Of a stretch of DNA of 64,000 nt, positions 29,101 through 36,057 are shown piece after piece (position 1 is the first letter of the stretch; the number at the start of each line of letters is the position of its first letter). Made by a program: the position numbers and the translations under genes. Location: the NCBI GenBank assembly GCA_963702935.1, contig OY969772.1:5022001-5086000 (forward strand), given 5' to 3'. Under the pieces are notes generated by a model, which made no database searches, had not been told where the DNA came from, and saw only the letters and a program-made list of their open reading frames with translations. The DNA is from DAOTWA01 sp963702935. GTDB taxonomy: Bacteria; Chloroflexota; Anaerolineae; Anaerolineales; Anaerolineaceae.

Positions 29101-29883
29101 CTAGAGGATGGTTACTTTGGATAGCTGTTCGCTTGCTTTTCGGATGGCGGGTAAATCGGAAAGTAATGTTTCTTCTGAGAGTCTTGCAGAAGGACCAGAG
29201 ATGCTAACCGCTGTAACCGACTGTCCTTGCATGCTCTGAACGAGAGCGGCAATGCCCCGTGAGCCGATCAAGAATTCTTCATCGTCGAGGGCATATCCCA
29301 GTTTGCGGATAACTTGCAGCTGATTTAGCAGCTCATCTTTATCGGTAATCGTATTGCAGGTGTATTGCTTTAGAGGAAGCAGGTTGGTTATTAATTCATC
29401 CTGCTCCTCGCACGACAGCGTGGACAGCAACATCTTCCCCATTGCCGTGCAATGCAGTGGCGCCCAAGAGCCTACATGACCGGTAAATCTTAATGGATTG
29501 GAGCTCTCCACCAACCCAAGATAAACCATCTTCCCGTTAAATCTGGCCCCGAGCTTTGCTGTCTCACCTGTTGTTTCGGCGAGTTCCTCCAGGACTGTAC
29601 GGACGTCCGGGTTCATCCCATATTGGCCGAGCACGCGTACGCCAATTTGAAACAGGCCAATCCCAAGTTTATATTGATGCGTGTAAGGATTGCGCTGGAC
29701 ATACCCAATGGATACTAAAGTGTCCAGCAGTCTGTGGGTCGTACTGGCGCTTAACCCCACCCGTTCGCTTAATATCTTAATGCCCAACTCTTGCTTAGAT
29801 TCCCCAAGGGCATCAATCAAGGCTGCAGCTTTGATGATCGTATCAACCGGGTATTTAGGATCAGAATTCATCAAGGTTTTCAT
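29101..29883 (-). CDS. IclR-family transcriptional regulator
   Basis: A 260-residue regulator. N-terminal winged helix-turn-helix (ILSERVGLSASTTHRLLDTLVSIGYVQRN, about residues 38-68), then the IclR effector domain (LAETTGETAKLGARFNGKMVYLG, GSWAPLHCTAMGKMLLSTL, GYALDDEEFLIGSRGIAALV). It heads the importer and enzyme run 29073-12689 and probably senses the imported compound or a product such as a 2-oxo acid. ATG 29883 is used here; ATG 29871 is an alternative. Confidence 0.92.
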   Translation of the reverse strand: MKTLMNSDPKYPVDTIIKAAALIDALGESKQELGIKILSERVGLSASTTHRLLDTLVSIGYVQRNPYTHQYKLGIGLFQIGVRVLGQYGMNPDVRTVLEELAETTGETAKLGARFNGKMVYLGLVESSNPLRFTGHVGSWAPLHCTAMGKMLLSTLSCEEQDELITNLLPLKQYTCNTITDKDELLNQLQVIRKLGYALDDEEFLIGSRGIAALVQSMQGQSVTAVSISGPSARLSEETLLSDLPAIRKASEQLSKVTIL

Positions 29884-29910
29884 TTTGAAATTCTGCTATG
29901 TGGAATCTGT

Positions 29911-29925
29911 TTCTATATAATAGAA
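29911..29925. promoter_or_regulatory. palindrome at the IclR promoter
   Basis: TTCTATATAATAGAA is a perfect inverted repeat (6-nt arms, 3-nt centre) that overlaps the -10 box and the probable start site of the iclR transcript. This position fits an autoregulatory operator. IclR family sites vary, so the match is positional. Confidence 0.5.
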
Positions 29926-29950
29926 TAACATATTTTCAAAACGATGTCAA
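29922..29950 (-). promoter_or_regulatory. sigma-70-type promoter of the IclR gene
   Basis: Minus-strand TTGACA (29945-29950) and TATTCT (29922-29927) with a 17-nt spacer, 39 nt upstream of the ATG. The -35 box is perfect and the spacing ideal. Confidence 0.75.
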
Positions 29951-29965
29951 GTATTAATTTAATAC

Positions 29966-29988
29966 GTGTCTGTCCCAAAATTGGTTGG
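29966..29988. repeat. dispersed 23-nt repeat, copy 2
   Basis: Matches 418-440 at 21 of 23 positions; shared core TCCCAAAATTGGT. See copy 1 for interpretation. Confidence 0.4.
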
Positions 29989-30253
29989 TAAAATGTTGCC
30001 CCTATCTACCGCAACTAATACCGGTTGCGTCCGGCCCAAGGTCCGTGCCAACTGACCCACCAGGTTCATCCTGCCAGTTATGATCCAAGAACCGAAATCC
30101 CCGCGTTCTTGAGGGTGGACGCTGCAAAACAACAAACAGATGGATACTGGTTCTCACCTACTCAGCGCGCTGTGTGTGGGTTGGTTTGCGTATCGTAGCA
30201 AATTAGGAGTGGATGAGACGCAGTAAAATACTCCAGTCTGCCCGGCCAGGGAT

Positions 30254-30288
30254 GAGAACACTGGTTGCAGCAACCAGTATTCTCATTC
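30254..30288. repeat. 17-bp palindrome with 1-nt centre
   Basis: ATGAGAACACTGGTTGC (30254-30270) is followed after a single A by its inverted copy GCAACCAGTATTCTCAT (30272-30288), with one mismatch. A one-base centre is poor for an RNA hairpin loop but good for a dimeric protein site or a cruciform. No gene starts directly beside it. Confidence 0.6.
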
Positions 30289-30349
30289 ATCAGAACCTGG
30301 ACAACAATTCCCCCTTACTGTCGGTTATGCAACAAAGGTTGATCTTTGA

Positions 30350-30374
30350 TTATTGACATTGTCGATGTAAATAA
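30350..30374. promoter_or_regulatory. probable TetR-type operator
   Basis: Inverted repeat TTATTGACAT (30350-30359) and ATGTAAATAA (30365-30374) with a 5-nt centre and one mismatch. It covers the -35 box and spacer of the plus-strand promoter. The neighbouring TetR-family gene at 32573 is the obvious candidate ligand-responsive repressor. Confidence 0.55.
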
Positions 30375-30381
30375 TTATATT
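30353..30381 (+). promoter_or_regulatory. plus-strand promoter whose -10 box is the IS target site
   Basis: TTGACA (30353-30358), 17-nt spacer, TATATT (30376-30381). The -10 box is identical with the first six bases of the 7-bp target duplication of the insertion sequence. Before insertion this promoter would have pointed at the VOC dioxygenase gene about 100 nt downstream; now 984 bp of IS lie between. Confidence 0.7.
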
Positions 30382-30382
30382 A
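30376..30382. repeat. target-site duplication, left (TATATTA)
   Basis: The 7-bp TATATTA directly flanks the left inverted repeat and is repeated exactly at 31367-31373, showing a transposition event without later rearrangement. Confidence 0.85.
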
Positions 30383-31366
30383 ACGTGAGTACGGGTTAGG
30401 CGGGCAGGCCTGCCAGGACATCTCGGCCTAACGACGGTTTCTTGGGCTGGCGGGCATAAGCAATCAGTCCGCACAGCAAATTGACTACAAAGTTGCGCAC
30501 GCTGCGGTGACGGGAATGCTCAATTTGGGAGATATTTTTCAATTGATCAATCACCGATTCAACAATGGCCCGTTTGCGCAGCAGCAAGCGATCCGTCAAA
30601 GTCATCGGCAGGCGATTTTTGGAGTTGTTGCGCAGCTTAGTGATCAAGTCCAGTCCCAGGGTTTGTTGGAGCAGGTCATGCAGCGGTTGGGAAATATAGC
30701 CTTTATCGCCAAACAGCTTGCCAAACAAGGTGTGCGCCAGATGTGGGACCGGTTGGCGATCATCGACATTGGCGGGAGTGAGCTGGATATTGAGCAGTTC
30801 GCCGCGGTCATTGATCACCAGGTGCAGTTTGAAGCCAAAAAACCAGCCCGTGGAGGTCTTGCCCCGCTCGGCCAGACCGGCAAAGACCTTGTGCGAAGCG
30901 ATGCGCTGGGTCAGACACACGTCAATCGCGGTGGAATCGATGAACGACAGCCCCGTGCAGTCCCCCAAGCAGGTGGTGTGGAAATAGGCACATAAAGGCA
31001 TGAGGGCGGAGGGAATAAAGTCCACAAAGCGAGTGTAACTGACCAGCCCGGGGAACTCGCCGCGCAGGTGCGGCAAGACATCCTCACAGTAGTAGGCCTT
31101 GAAGTTGCGGTAATGGGATTGATGGAAGTAGATGAGGATGGTCATGATTTCACTCAAGCTCAGCGAGCGATCCCGGTGGCGGGTTTGAAGACCGCTCTGG
31201 ACCAACTGCTGTTCATAAAACGGGAGAAAGCCTTTGCAAAAATCATCGACATCACAGAACAACTCGAGTAAACTGTCCATTGGGATCTCCTCTAGAGCAA
31301 ACCGGTTGTGGTGACCACAGTTTACTCTATTCGGAGTCCTTCTGTCGCCTTATCCCGTACTCACGT
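30383..31366 (-). mobile_element. complete IS982-family insertion sequence (984 bp)
   Basis: Bounded by inverted repeats: both ends read inward ACGTGAGTACGGG followed by similar bases (left TTAGGCG, right ATAAGGCG), and flanked by a perfect 7-bp duplication TATATTA. It contains a single intact transposase gene on the minus strand, whose stop codon lies inside the left repeat. The perfect ends and duplication indicate a recent insertion. Confidence 0.93.
30396..31280 (-). CDS. IS982-family DDE transposase
   Basis: A 294-residue transposase. The catalytic triad is visible as LSFIDSTAID (Asp, about residue 115), LFGDKGYIS (Asp, about 190) and KRAIVESVIDQLKN (Glu, about 240). The N-terminal part LSLSEIMTILIYFHQSHYRNFKAYY is typical of IS982 proteins. 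The frame is uninterrupted, so the element is probably still active. It makes a cut-and-paste or replicative copy of its own IS. Confidence 0.95.
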   Translation of the reverse strand: MDSLLELFCDVDDFCKGFLPFYEQQLVQSGLQTRHRDRSLSLSEIMTILIYFHQSHYRNFKAYYCEDVLPHLRGEFPGLVSYTRFVDFIPSALMPLCAYFHTTCLGDCTGLSFIDSTAIDVCLTQRIASHKVFAGLAERGKTSTGWFFGFKLHLVINDRGELLNIQLTPANVDDRQPVPHLAHTLFGKLFGDKGYISQPLHDLLQQTLGLDLITKLRNNSKNRLPMTLTDRLLLRKRAIVESVIDQLKNISQIEHSRHRSVRNFVVNLLCGLIAYARQPKKPSLGRDVLAGLPA

Positions 31367-31373
31367 TATATTA
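31367..31373. repeat. target-site duplication, right (TATATTA)
   Basis: Exact copy of 30376-30382 directly outside the right inverted repeat. Confidence 0.85.
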
Positions 31374-31473
31374 TCTACAGTCGTTGAATAAACGACAATC
31401 GTCCATCCTAAAGCACCCATAAAAATCCGTTTGAAAGGGTGTCCGAGAGCTATCCCCAAAAAGAAGCAAGAAA

Positions 31474-32391
31474 ATGACCACGCAAATACAATCTTCCACT
31501 CTGACCGAATTCTCGATCCATCCAGCCACCCGGCTTGGGCGGGTCGCTCTGACTGTAGCCAATCTCGATCACCAGATTGCCTTTTACCAGCAAGCGCTGG
31601 GCCTCCACCTGCACTGGCGGGAAGGCAAACGGGCTGGCCTTGGGGCAGGCAGTGAGGACCTGCTGCACCTGGTCGAACGGCCTGGCGTAAAACGATATCC
31701 GCACACCACCGGGCTGTACCACTTCGCGATCCTCTTCCCCAGCCGGCGAGATCTGGCGCGAGCGGTGGCGCGCTTGTTTACCCGCAAGGTGCGCAATTAT
31801 CCCACCGATCACATCATGACCAAGTCCACCTACCTGAACGATCCGGAGGGGAACGGGATCGAGCTCTACGCCGAAAGTCCCGAGGATGGCTGGTTTGGGG
31901 TCGAGAAGGGGGAGTTCGTCGCCCGCCGGGCCGACGGCAGCCTGAGCGATGGGCGCGAACCGCTGGACCTGGAGGCGCTGTTCGGTCTGTTGAAAGACGA
32001 CGACCGGTTGGACCTCCCGCTCCCCAAGGGAATCCGTGTGGGGCACGTGCATCTTCACGTGCGAGATGTCCAGGAAGCGGTGGATTTCTATCATGGCCTG
32101 CTGGGTTTTGACGTGATGGGCCAATCCAACGCTTTCCAGGCAGCCTTTGTCAGCGCCGGTGGGTATCACCACCACATCGGATTGAATTCCTGGCAAGGTA
32201 TTGGCGCTCCACCCCCTCCGGCCGATGCGACGGGCATGCAATTTTTCACCGCCAAGCTGCCCGACTCGCACGCTCTCGCACAGGTCAGCGACCGGCTGGC
32301 CGCCGCGGATGTCTCGATGAGCCAGACGGAGGATGGACTGTTCTTGCAGGACCCATCGAAAAATGGCGTCCTTTTGACCGTTGAGCGGTAA
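31474..32391 (+). CDS. VOC-family ring-cleavage dioxygenase-like protein (CatE-like)
   Basis: A 305-residue protein with two vicinal-oxygen-chelate modules: RLGRVALTVANLDHQIAFYQQALGL (from residue 16) and VGHVHLHVRDVQEAVDFYHGLLGF (from about 190). Candidate metal ligands are the His in YHFAIL, His in GYHHHIGLN and Glu in NGIELYAES. In Bacillus, CatE of this type opens catechol or hydroquinone-like compounds and is paired with the DoxX protein CatD; a DoxX gene also occurs here (33349-33720) around a TetR gene, so a quinone/catechol detoxification role is likely. The gene ends 21 nt before a strong terminator. Confidence 0.85.
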   Translation: MTTQIQSSTLTEFSIHPATRLGRVALTVANLDHQIAFYQQALGLHLHWREGKRAGLGAGSEDLLHLVERPGVKRYPHTTGLYHFAILFPSRRDLARAVARLFTRKVRNYPTDHIMTKSTYLNDPEGNGIELYAESPEDGWFGVEKGEFVARRADGSLSDGREPLDLEALFGLLKDDDRLDLPLPKGIRVGHVHLHVRDVQEAVDFYHGLLGFDVMGQSNAFQAAFVSAGGYHHHIGLNSWQGIGAPPPPADATGMQFFTAKLPDSHALAQVSDRLAAADVSMSQTEDGLFLQDPSKNGVLLTVER

Positions 32392-32412
32392 GCCCTCAAA
32401 GCTATTCCCAAT

Positions 32413-32448
32413 GGGCTGTCCACTCTGAGCGGGCGGACAGCCCTTTTA
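32413..32448 (+). terminator. intrinsic terminator of the VOC gene
   Basis: A perfect 9-bp stem GGGCTGTCC (32413-32421) / GGACAGCCC (32435-32443) followed by TTTTATT. Classic rho-independent form just after the dioxygenase stop. Confidence 0.9.
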
Positions 32449-32485
32449 TTGGGAGACGCCTTTTTACGGGCTAAGTGAACACGTG

Positions 32486-32514
32486 TTGGATATAATACAG
32501 TTGTGGATTATAAT
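32486..32514 (+). promoter_or_regulatory. promoter of the TetR gene
   Basis: TTGGAT (32486-32491), 17-nt spacer, TATAAT (32509-32514). It places the transcript start near 32521, downstream of the first in-frame ATG (32483), which therefore cannot be the start codon. Inverted TATAAT/ATTATA elements (32491-32496, 32507-32512) could serve autoregulation. Confidence 0.7.
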
Positions 32515-32572
32515 ACCTTTAGCCCTTGGGCCCTTCTTTCATTCTAAAAGGGGGTCGTCACTGGAGGCGGAA

Positions 32573-33208
32573 GTGATCGAGACACAAACAGAAAAAAAAC
32601 GCGAAGACCCACGGGTCAAACGCACCCGAAAGCTGATCAACCAGGCTTTTTTCGATCTGATGAACGAAAAAGGCTTCCAGACCATCACCATCCAGGATAT
32701 TGCCGACCGTGCGGAGGTCAACCGGGCCACTTTTTACGCGCATTACGAGGACAAGTACGATCTACTGGACAGTTATGCCCGCGAAGGGTTTCGCGACTGG
32801 CTCAACCCAAAAAGCTCCTCGGCGGGAGTCCTCTCGCTGGAACGGTTGAGCCAACTGGTCGCCACCGTATTTGAATTCCTCGCGGCCATGGATGCCCACT
32901 GCGGGCCACCCGATAAGCAGTTAGAGCCCATGCTCGAGGCGGCAGTGCAGGAAGAACTGGCCGATTTCCTGCTCACCTGGTTTTCACAGGCCAGCGCCTT
33001 TGCAGAGAGCCTCGCCATCCACCCATCACCGCAGACTGTCGCTATGCTGTGGAGCTGAGCCATCTTTGGCGCAGGCATCCAATGGAGCCGGGGAAACAAG
33101 ATCAGTTCGGCGGCCGCGAAAGCTGCAGAGGTGGTCGCAGCACTGACTGCTCCGGTTGGAGGCAGTGGAGAGCCGCAATCCCGCCAAGCAATCTGGACCC
33201 AGGCATAA
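32573..33208 (+). pseudogene. TetR-family regulator with an in-frame TGA
   Basis: The N-terminal helix-turn-helix (RKLINQAFFDLMNEKGFQTITIQDIADRAEVNRATFYAHYEDKYDLL) is a clear TetR domain. The start is probably GTG 32573, five bases after GGAGG; the promoter supports this. The frame stops at TGA 33056-33058 but continues without any shift as AIFGAGIQWSRGN for another 49 codons to TAA 33206. Family members usually have a Trp and a hydrophobic helix here (MLWSWAIFGAG), so TGG to TGA is the simplest change. The truncated protein would lose the last quarter of its ligand domain. It may repress the dioxygenase and DoxX genes. Confidence 0.75.
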
Positions 33209-33348
33209 GCTCGATTCTGATAGAAGGCCCCAGGATAAGGTCAGGGCATCTCAGCCAGCTCCAATACTTCTGGCCCACCATGCGCGCTAATGCACACGGC
33301 ATTCATGGTATCTGTTGCCATTGTGATATCTCCTCAAGACCTACTAGA

Positions 33349-33720
33349 TTAGAGTGGCAGGATAACAAACCGGCCATAAGCTGCAAAAGCAGTCAAAACC
33401 AGTAAGATGCCGGTCATCCCAACCGCTGAAAACTCACCCCGGCGAATATGCTCGAGTGACGCGCCAACCATATCCAGGGCCAGCCCGGCTGCCGCCAGCG
33501 GCGTCAACCAGGACAAAATCCCGGTGAGGGCAGGCAATATCAGCCCCACCGCGCCCAAAACCTCGACCCCACCAATCAGTTGGATGACCAGCGGGGAAAA
33601 ATCTTCCACCCAATGCATCTGAGTCGAGAGCTGCTGCTTGCTACGCAGGAGTTTATTAACGCCAGACATCAAAAACAGAATTGCCAATAATGCTTGTAAA
33701 GTCCAAAGAAGAATGTTCAT
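33349..33720 (-). CDS. DoxX-family membrane protein (CatD-like)
   Basis: A 123-residue protein with four hydrophobic helices: NILLWTLQALLAILFLMSGVNKLL, SPLVIQLIGGVEVLGAVGLILPALTG, WLTPLAAAGLALDMVGA and AVGMTGILLVLTAFAAYGRFVIL. This is the standard DoxX/DoxD size and topology. DoxX proteins take part in quinone-linked redox or thiol stress responses, and Bacillus CatD pairs with the CatE dioxygenase. It converges with the TetR gene and has its own promoter. Confidence 0.88.
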   Translation of the reverse strand: MNILLWTLQALLAILFLMSGVNKLLRSKQQLSTQMHWVEDFSPLVIQLIGGVEVLGAVGLILPALTGILSWLTPLAAAGLALDMVGASLEHIRRGEFSAVGMTGILLVLTAFAAYGRFVILPL

Positions 33721-33774
33721 TTCTCTCCATTTATTAAACTCTTGTTGTTTACTCTACTGTTGTTATGTTTATGG

Positions 33775-33803
33775 ATTATAGGAACATTCCTCCTGGCTTT
33801 CAA
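33775..33803 (-). promoter_or_regulatory. promoter of the DoxX gene
   Basis: Minus-strand TTGAAA (33798-33803), 17-nt spacer, TATAAT (33775-33780), about 55 nt upstream of the ATG. Confidence 0.7.
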
Positions 33804-33807
33804 TCCA

Positions 33808-33851
33808 CAATTTCCGGGATTTGTTAGCTAAACAACAAAACCCGGAAATTG
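33808..33851. promoter_or_regulatory. 18-bp inverted repeat upstream of the DoxX promoter
   Basis: CAATTTCCGGG...TTGTT (33808-33825) pairs with AACAA...CCCGGAAATTG (33834-33851); only two central positions fail to pair. It ends four bases from the -35 box, so it could be an activator or repressor site; alternatively it is a transcription roadblock from the plus side. Confidence 0.5.
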
Positions 33852-33982
33852 GCGGGAATCTTACCCGCTCTTGCACAAACAAAAAAAACAAGGTCCTTCG
33901 TGAGAATTAGCCATAAAACCATTAAAAAATTTTAGATTGCATGTTTAATGTCGGTGAGAGTGTCGGATATCTGGAGTATCGC

Positions 33983-34020
33983 AAAAGCCCCCACCTTGGC
34001 AGGGAAAAGCGAGGGCCTTT
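33983..34020 (-). terminator. terminator-like stem after the GH5 gene
   Basis: On the minus strand AAAGGCCC pairs with GGGCTTTT (one G-T wobble) around a 22-nt loop, about 57 nt past the GH5 stop, and the stem ends in TTTT. Probable end of the LacI-led operon. Confidence 0.45.
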
Positions 34021-34076
34021 ACTCAAAAACGCCTATGGAATGTGGAATAAGGATGAATGAGAGATTTTCGTTTTAA

Positions 34077-35984
34077 CTAAGAGCCCATCTCATCCTTGAT
34101 GATTATGCGATGGGTATTCCCTTGGCTCGAAGGCCAGTAGATCAATACCTGATTTTCTTGATCTTTCTCAAACTTTCCATCCGTCACTTCCACTGAATAG
34201 CCGTTAGGATATTGGTGGCGCGGCACGAAGATCTCTGTGGGCGCGTCGATTTGAGGTGAAGCTTCAAACTTGTACTGGAAGATGCGTTTCTGATAATCAA
34301 AGCTCATCGAGATCGGCTTGCCAGAAGTCTTCCGGGCATAAGGGCGGACGAGCGCCCTCAAAGCGCGCCCACCGGAATGGATATCACCGGGGTCGCTGCG
34401 CTGGTCTTCGCTATAGATCGAGAAATCCTCCCCGTTCCACTGGTCCCCCCAGCAATTATCATTATCGCTGGTGTAATTCCAGATGGTGGAGCTCAGAAGA
34501 TTCTTTTCCAATCCGGAGTAAAAAGCATCCATGGCTTGTTCTTGCATGGAGAAATCACCAGTGCGATAAGCGCTGCGCCCGTTCATGTCGAAGCAAACCC
34601 CAAACTCTCCGACGAGCACCGGAACGTCTCCTATAGAATTTTCGGATATTTCCTTGATGGTTTTGAAATTGTATGCATACCAATCCCAGACTTTCTCTTT
34701 CCCCAGGATCGGTCGCCCCGTGGCAAGATTAAATCCGAATTCTGGGGAAAAGAATTTACTTTCGATGGCAAATGGGTCGTACCAATGGGCAGCATTTACA
34801 AAATTTTGAATTTCATGTTGGCCTAGCCTTGGAAAAGCGGGTTCCCACATTGGGGCCGCAGCGAAAATGGCCGCATCTGTATCCTCGGCATGGATTTCAC
34901 GAGCAAACCGGGCAATATAGCTGGAAACATAATCCTGAACGAAATTGACTGGGTGATCGCCTACGTGGGAAAAATAATCGGGTTGATCCAATCGAGGCTT
35001 CCCCCCTCTATCCACACTCCAGACTCCATTCTCCTTCCAGACGCAATGGTACCCTGCCCTCCAGGCGCGCACACCCCGCGGGTTTACGCGGCGCTTCCCC
35101 AGTCGTTCAGGTGCACTAATCGTGTTCTCCCAAACATCGACTTCCTGCGGATACCCTTCGGTTAATAGCATGGATTGATAGGGGGTAGGCATCACTCCCC
35201 GGTCGCCCCCCAATCTCGGCATCCAGGATTGATTCAGATCGGGCCAACCAATGTAGCCGGGAGACGGTTCGTTGATACATTCATATCCAATCACGTTGGG
35301 TAGGCTCTTGAGGCGCATGACAACCTGTTTCAGCGCATTGAAGAAATGGCGCTGCAAATACTCCTGGGCCGGCTCGCCGTCGATCTTCGTCAGTGGCGCA
35401 AAGTCATTGCCTCCATAAAACAGGGTGAACATGGTGGCGGCGGCATAACGCTTATAATTAGGTACCCAGTACATGCTCGGGTGCATATCCAGGTAATCGG
35501 TATGCAGCAGCGCTGCGCAAGTTTCCGAAAACCTAGATGGTTCCAATCCAATCGCTTCAAAAGTCCACCCGGGAGCGCCACATCCTCCAGAGAGCCGGCT
35601 CCAAAGGTCCTGATGTGGATCAACGAATAGATTGATGCCGTGTTGACCAGCCTTCTCGATGATTTTACACAGATAATCTAAATATCCCGTATCATAACTT
35701 CCCGGCCCCCGATGCTCGATGGCTTCCCAGGTGACGATGAAGCGCAGAAAATCGAATCCCCAGGTTTTCAAGCGCTCAAAGTGCTGGTCGGCTTGATCCA
35801 ATGCAAACGGCCTGCCAACAAAGCTAACCTCACGATGGTTGTGATTGTTATCCAAAAGGTGCGTAGCCCCATTCGGAATCCTCGGCACTTTGGAGCTTCC
35901 CCCCAGGTTAACTCCCCGCAGGATCATCACCCGCCCAGAGCGGTCTGTAAACCATTTACCATTGATCTGTATCGTCTTTTTCAT
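34077..35984 (-). CDS. GH5-family glycoside hydrolase (endoglycoceramidase/glucosylceramidase-like)
   Basis: A 635-residue (beta/alpha)8 hydrolase without an obvious signal peptide. MILRGVNLGGSSKVP opens the barrel, WGFDFLRFIVTWEAIEHRGPGSYD and GINLFVDPHQDLWSRLSGG are typical of the endoglycoceramidase-like GH5 branch; the acid/base Glu is in GYECINEPSPGYIG (about residue 250) and the nucleophile Glu in VPVLVGEFGVCFDMN (about 460). A C-terminal beta domain follows (about 530-635). It probably removes glucose or a glycan from a beta-glycoside imported by the adjacent transporter. It is the last gene of the LacI operon. Confidence 0.85.
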   Translation of the reverse strand: MKKTIQINGKWFTDRSGRVMILRGVNLGGSSKVPRIPNGATHLLDNNHNHREVSFVGRPFALDQADQHFERLKTWGFDFLRFIVTWEAIEHRGPGSYDTGYLDYLCKIIEKAGQHGINLFVDPHQDLWSRLSGGCGAPGWTFEAIGLEPSRFSETCAALLHTDYLDMHPSMYWVPNYKRYAAATMFTLFYGGNDFAPLTKIDGEPAQEYLQRHFFNALKQVVMRLKSLPNVIGYECINEPSPGYIGWPDLNQSWMPRLGGDRGVMPTPYQSMLLTEGYPQEVDVWENTISAPERLGKRRVNPRGVRAWRAGYHCVWKENGVWSVDRGGKPRLDQPDYFSHVGDHPVNFVQDYVSSYIARFAREIHAEDTDAAIFAAAPMWEPAFPRLGQHEIQNFVNAAHWYDPFAIESKFFSPEFGFNLATGRPILGKEKVWDWYAYNFKTIKEISENSIGDVPVLVGEFGVCFDMNGRSAYRTGDFSMQEQAMDAFYSGLEKNLLSSTIWNYTSDNDNCWGDQWNGEDFSIYSEDQRSDPGDIHSGGRALRALVRPYARKTSGKPISMSFDYQKRIFQYKFEASPQIDAPTEIFVPRHQYPNGYSVEVTDGKFEKDQENQVLIYWPSSQGNTHRIIIKDEMGS

Positions 35985-36057
35985 AAAATATTAATTCGTC
36001 CTCTCTTCAATAGTGAAATTGCTTCATTCGTACAATCTTGCCTCGTAAGTGTCCAGT

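Larger units (their letters stand above)
29951..30349. other. intergenic, no gene seen
   Basis: Gene-free DNA between the IclR promoter and the promoter hit by the insertion sequence. It contains the second copy of the 23-nt repeat (29966-29988) and a long palindrome at 30254-30288. No coding frame of note. Confidence 0.5.
33721..34076. other. intergenic with DoxX promoter, hairpin and terminator-like stem
   Basis: The gap holds the DoxX promoter (33775-33803), a long inverted repeat just upstream of it (33808-33851) and a terminator-like stem for the GH5 gene (33983-34020). No coding frame. Confidence 0.6.

Noticed and set aside
33056..33058. TGA read as Trp (alternative genetic code)
   Set aside because: Several intact genes in the window end in TGA with ATGA overlaps to the next start, so TGA is a normal stop here; a point mutation or sequencing error is simpler.
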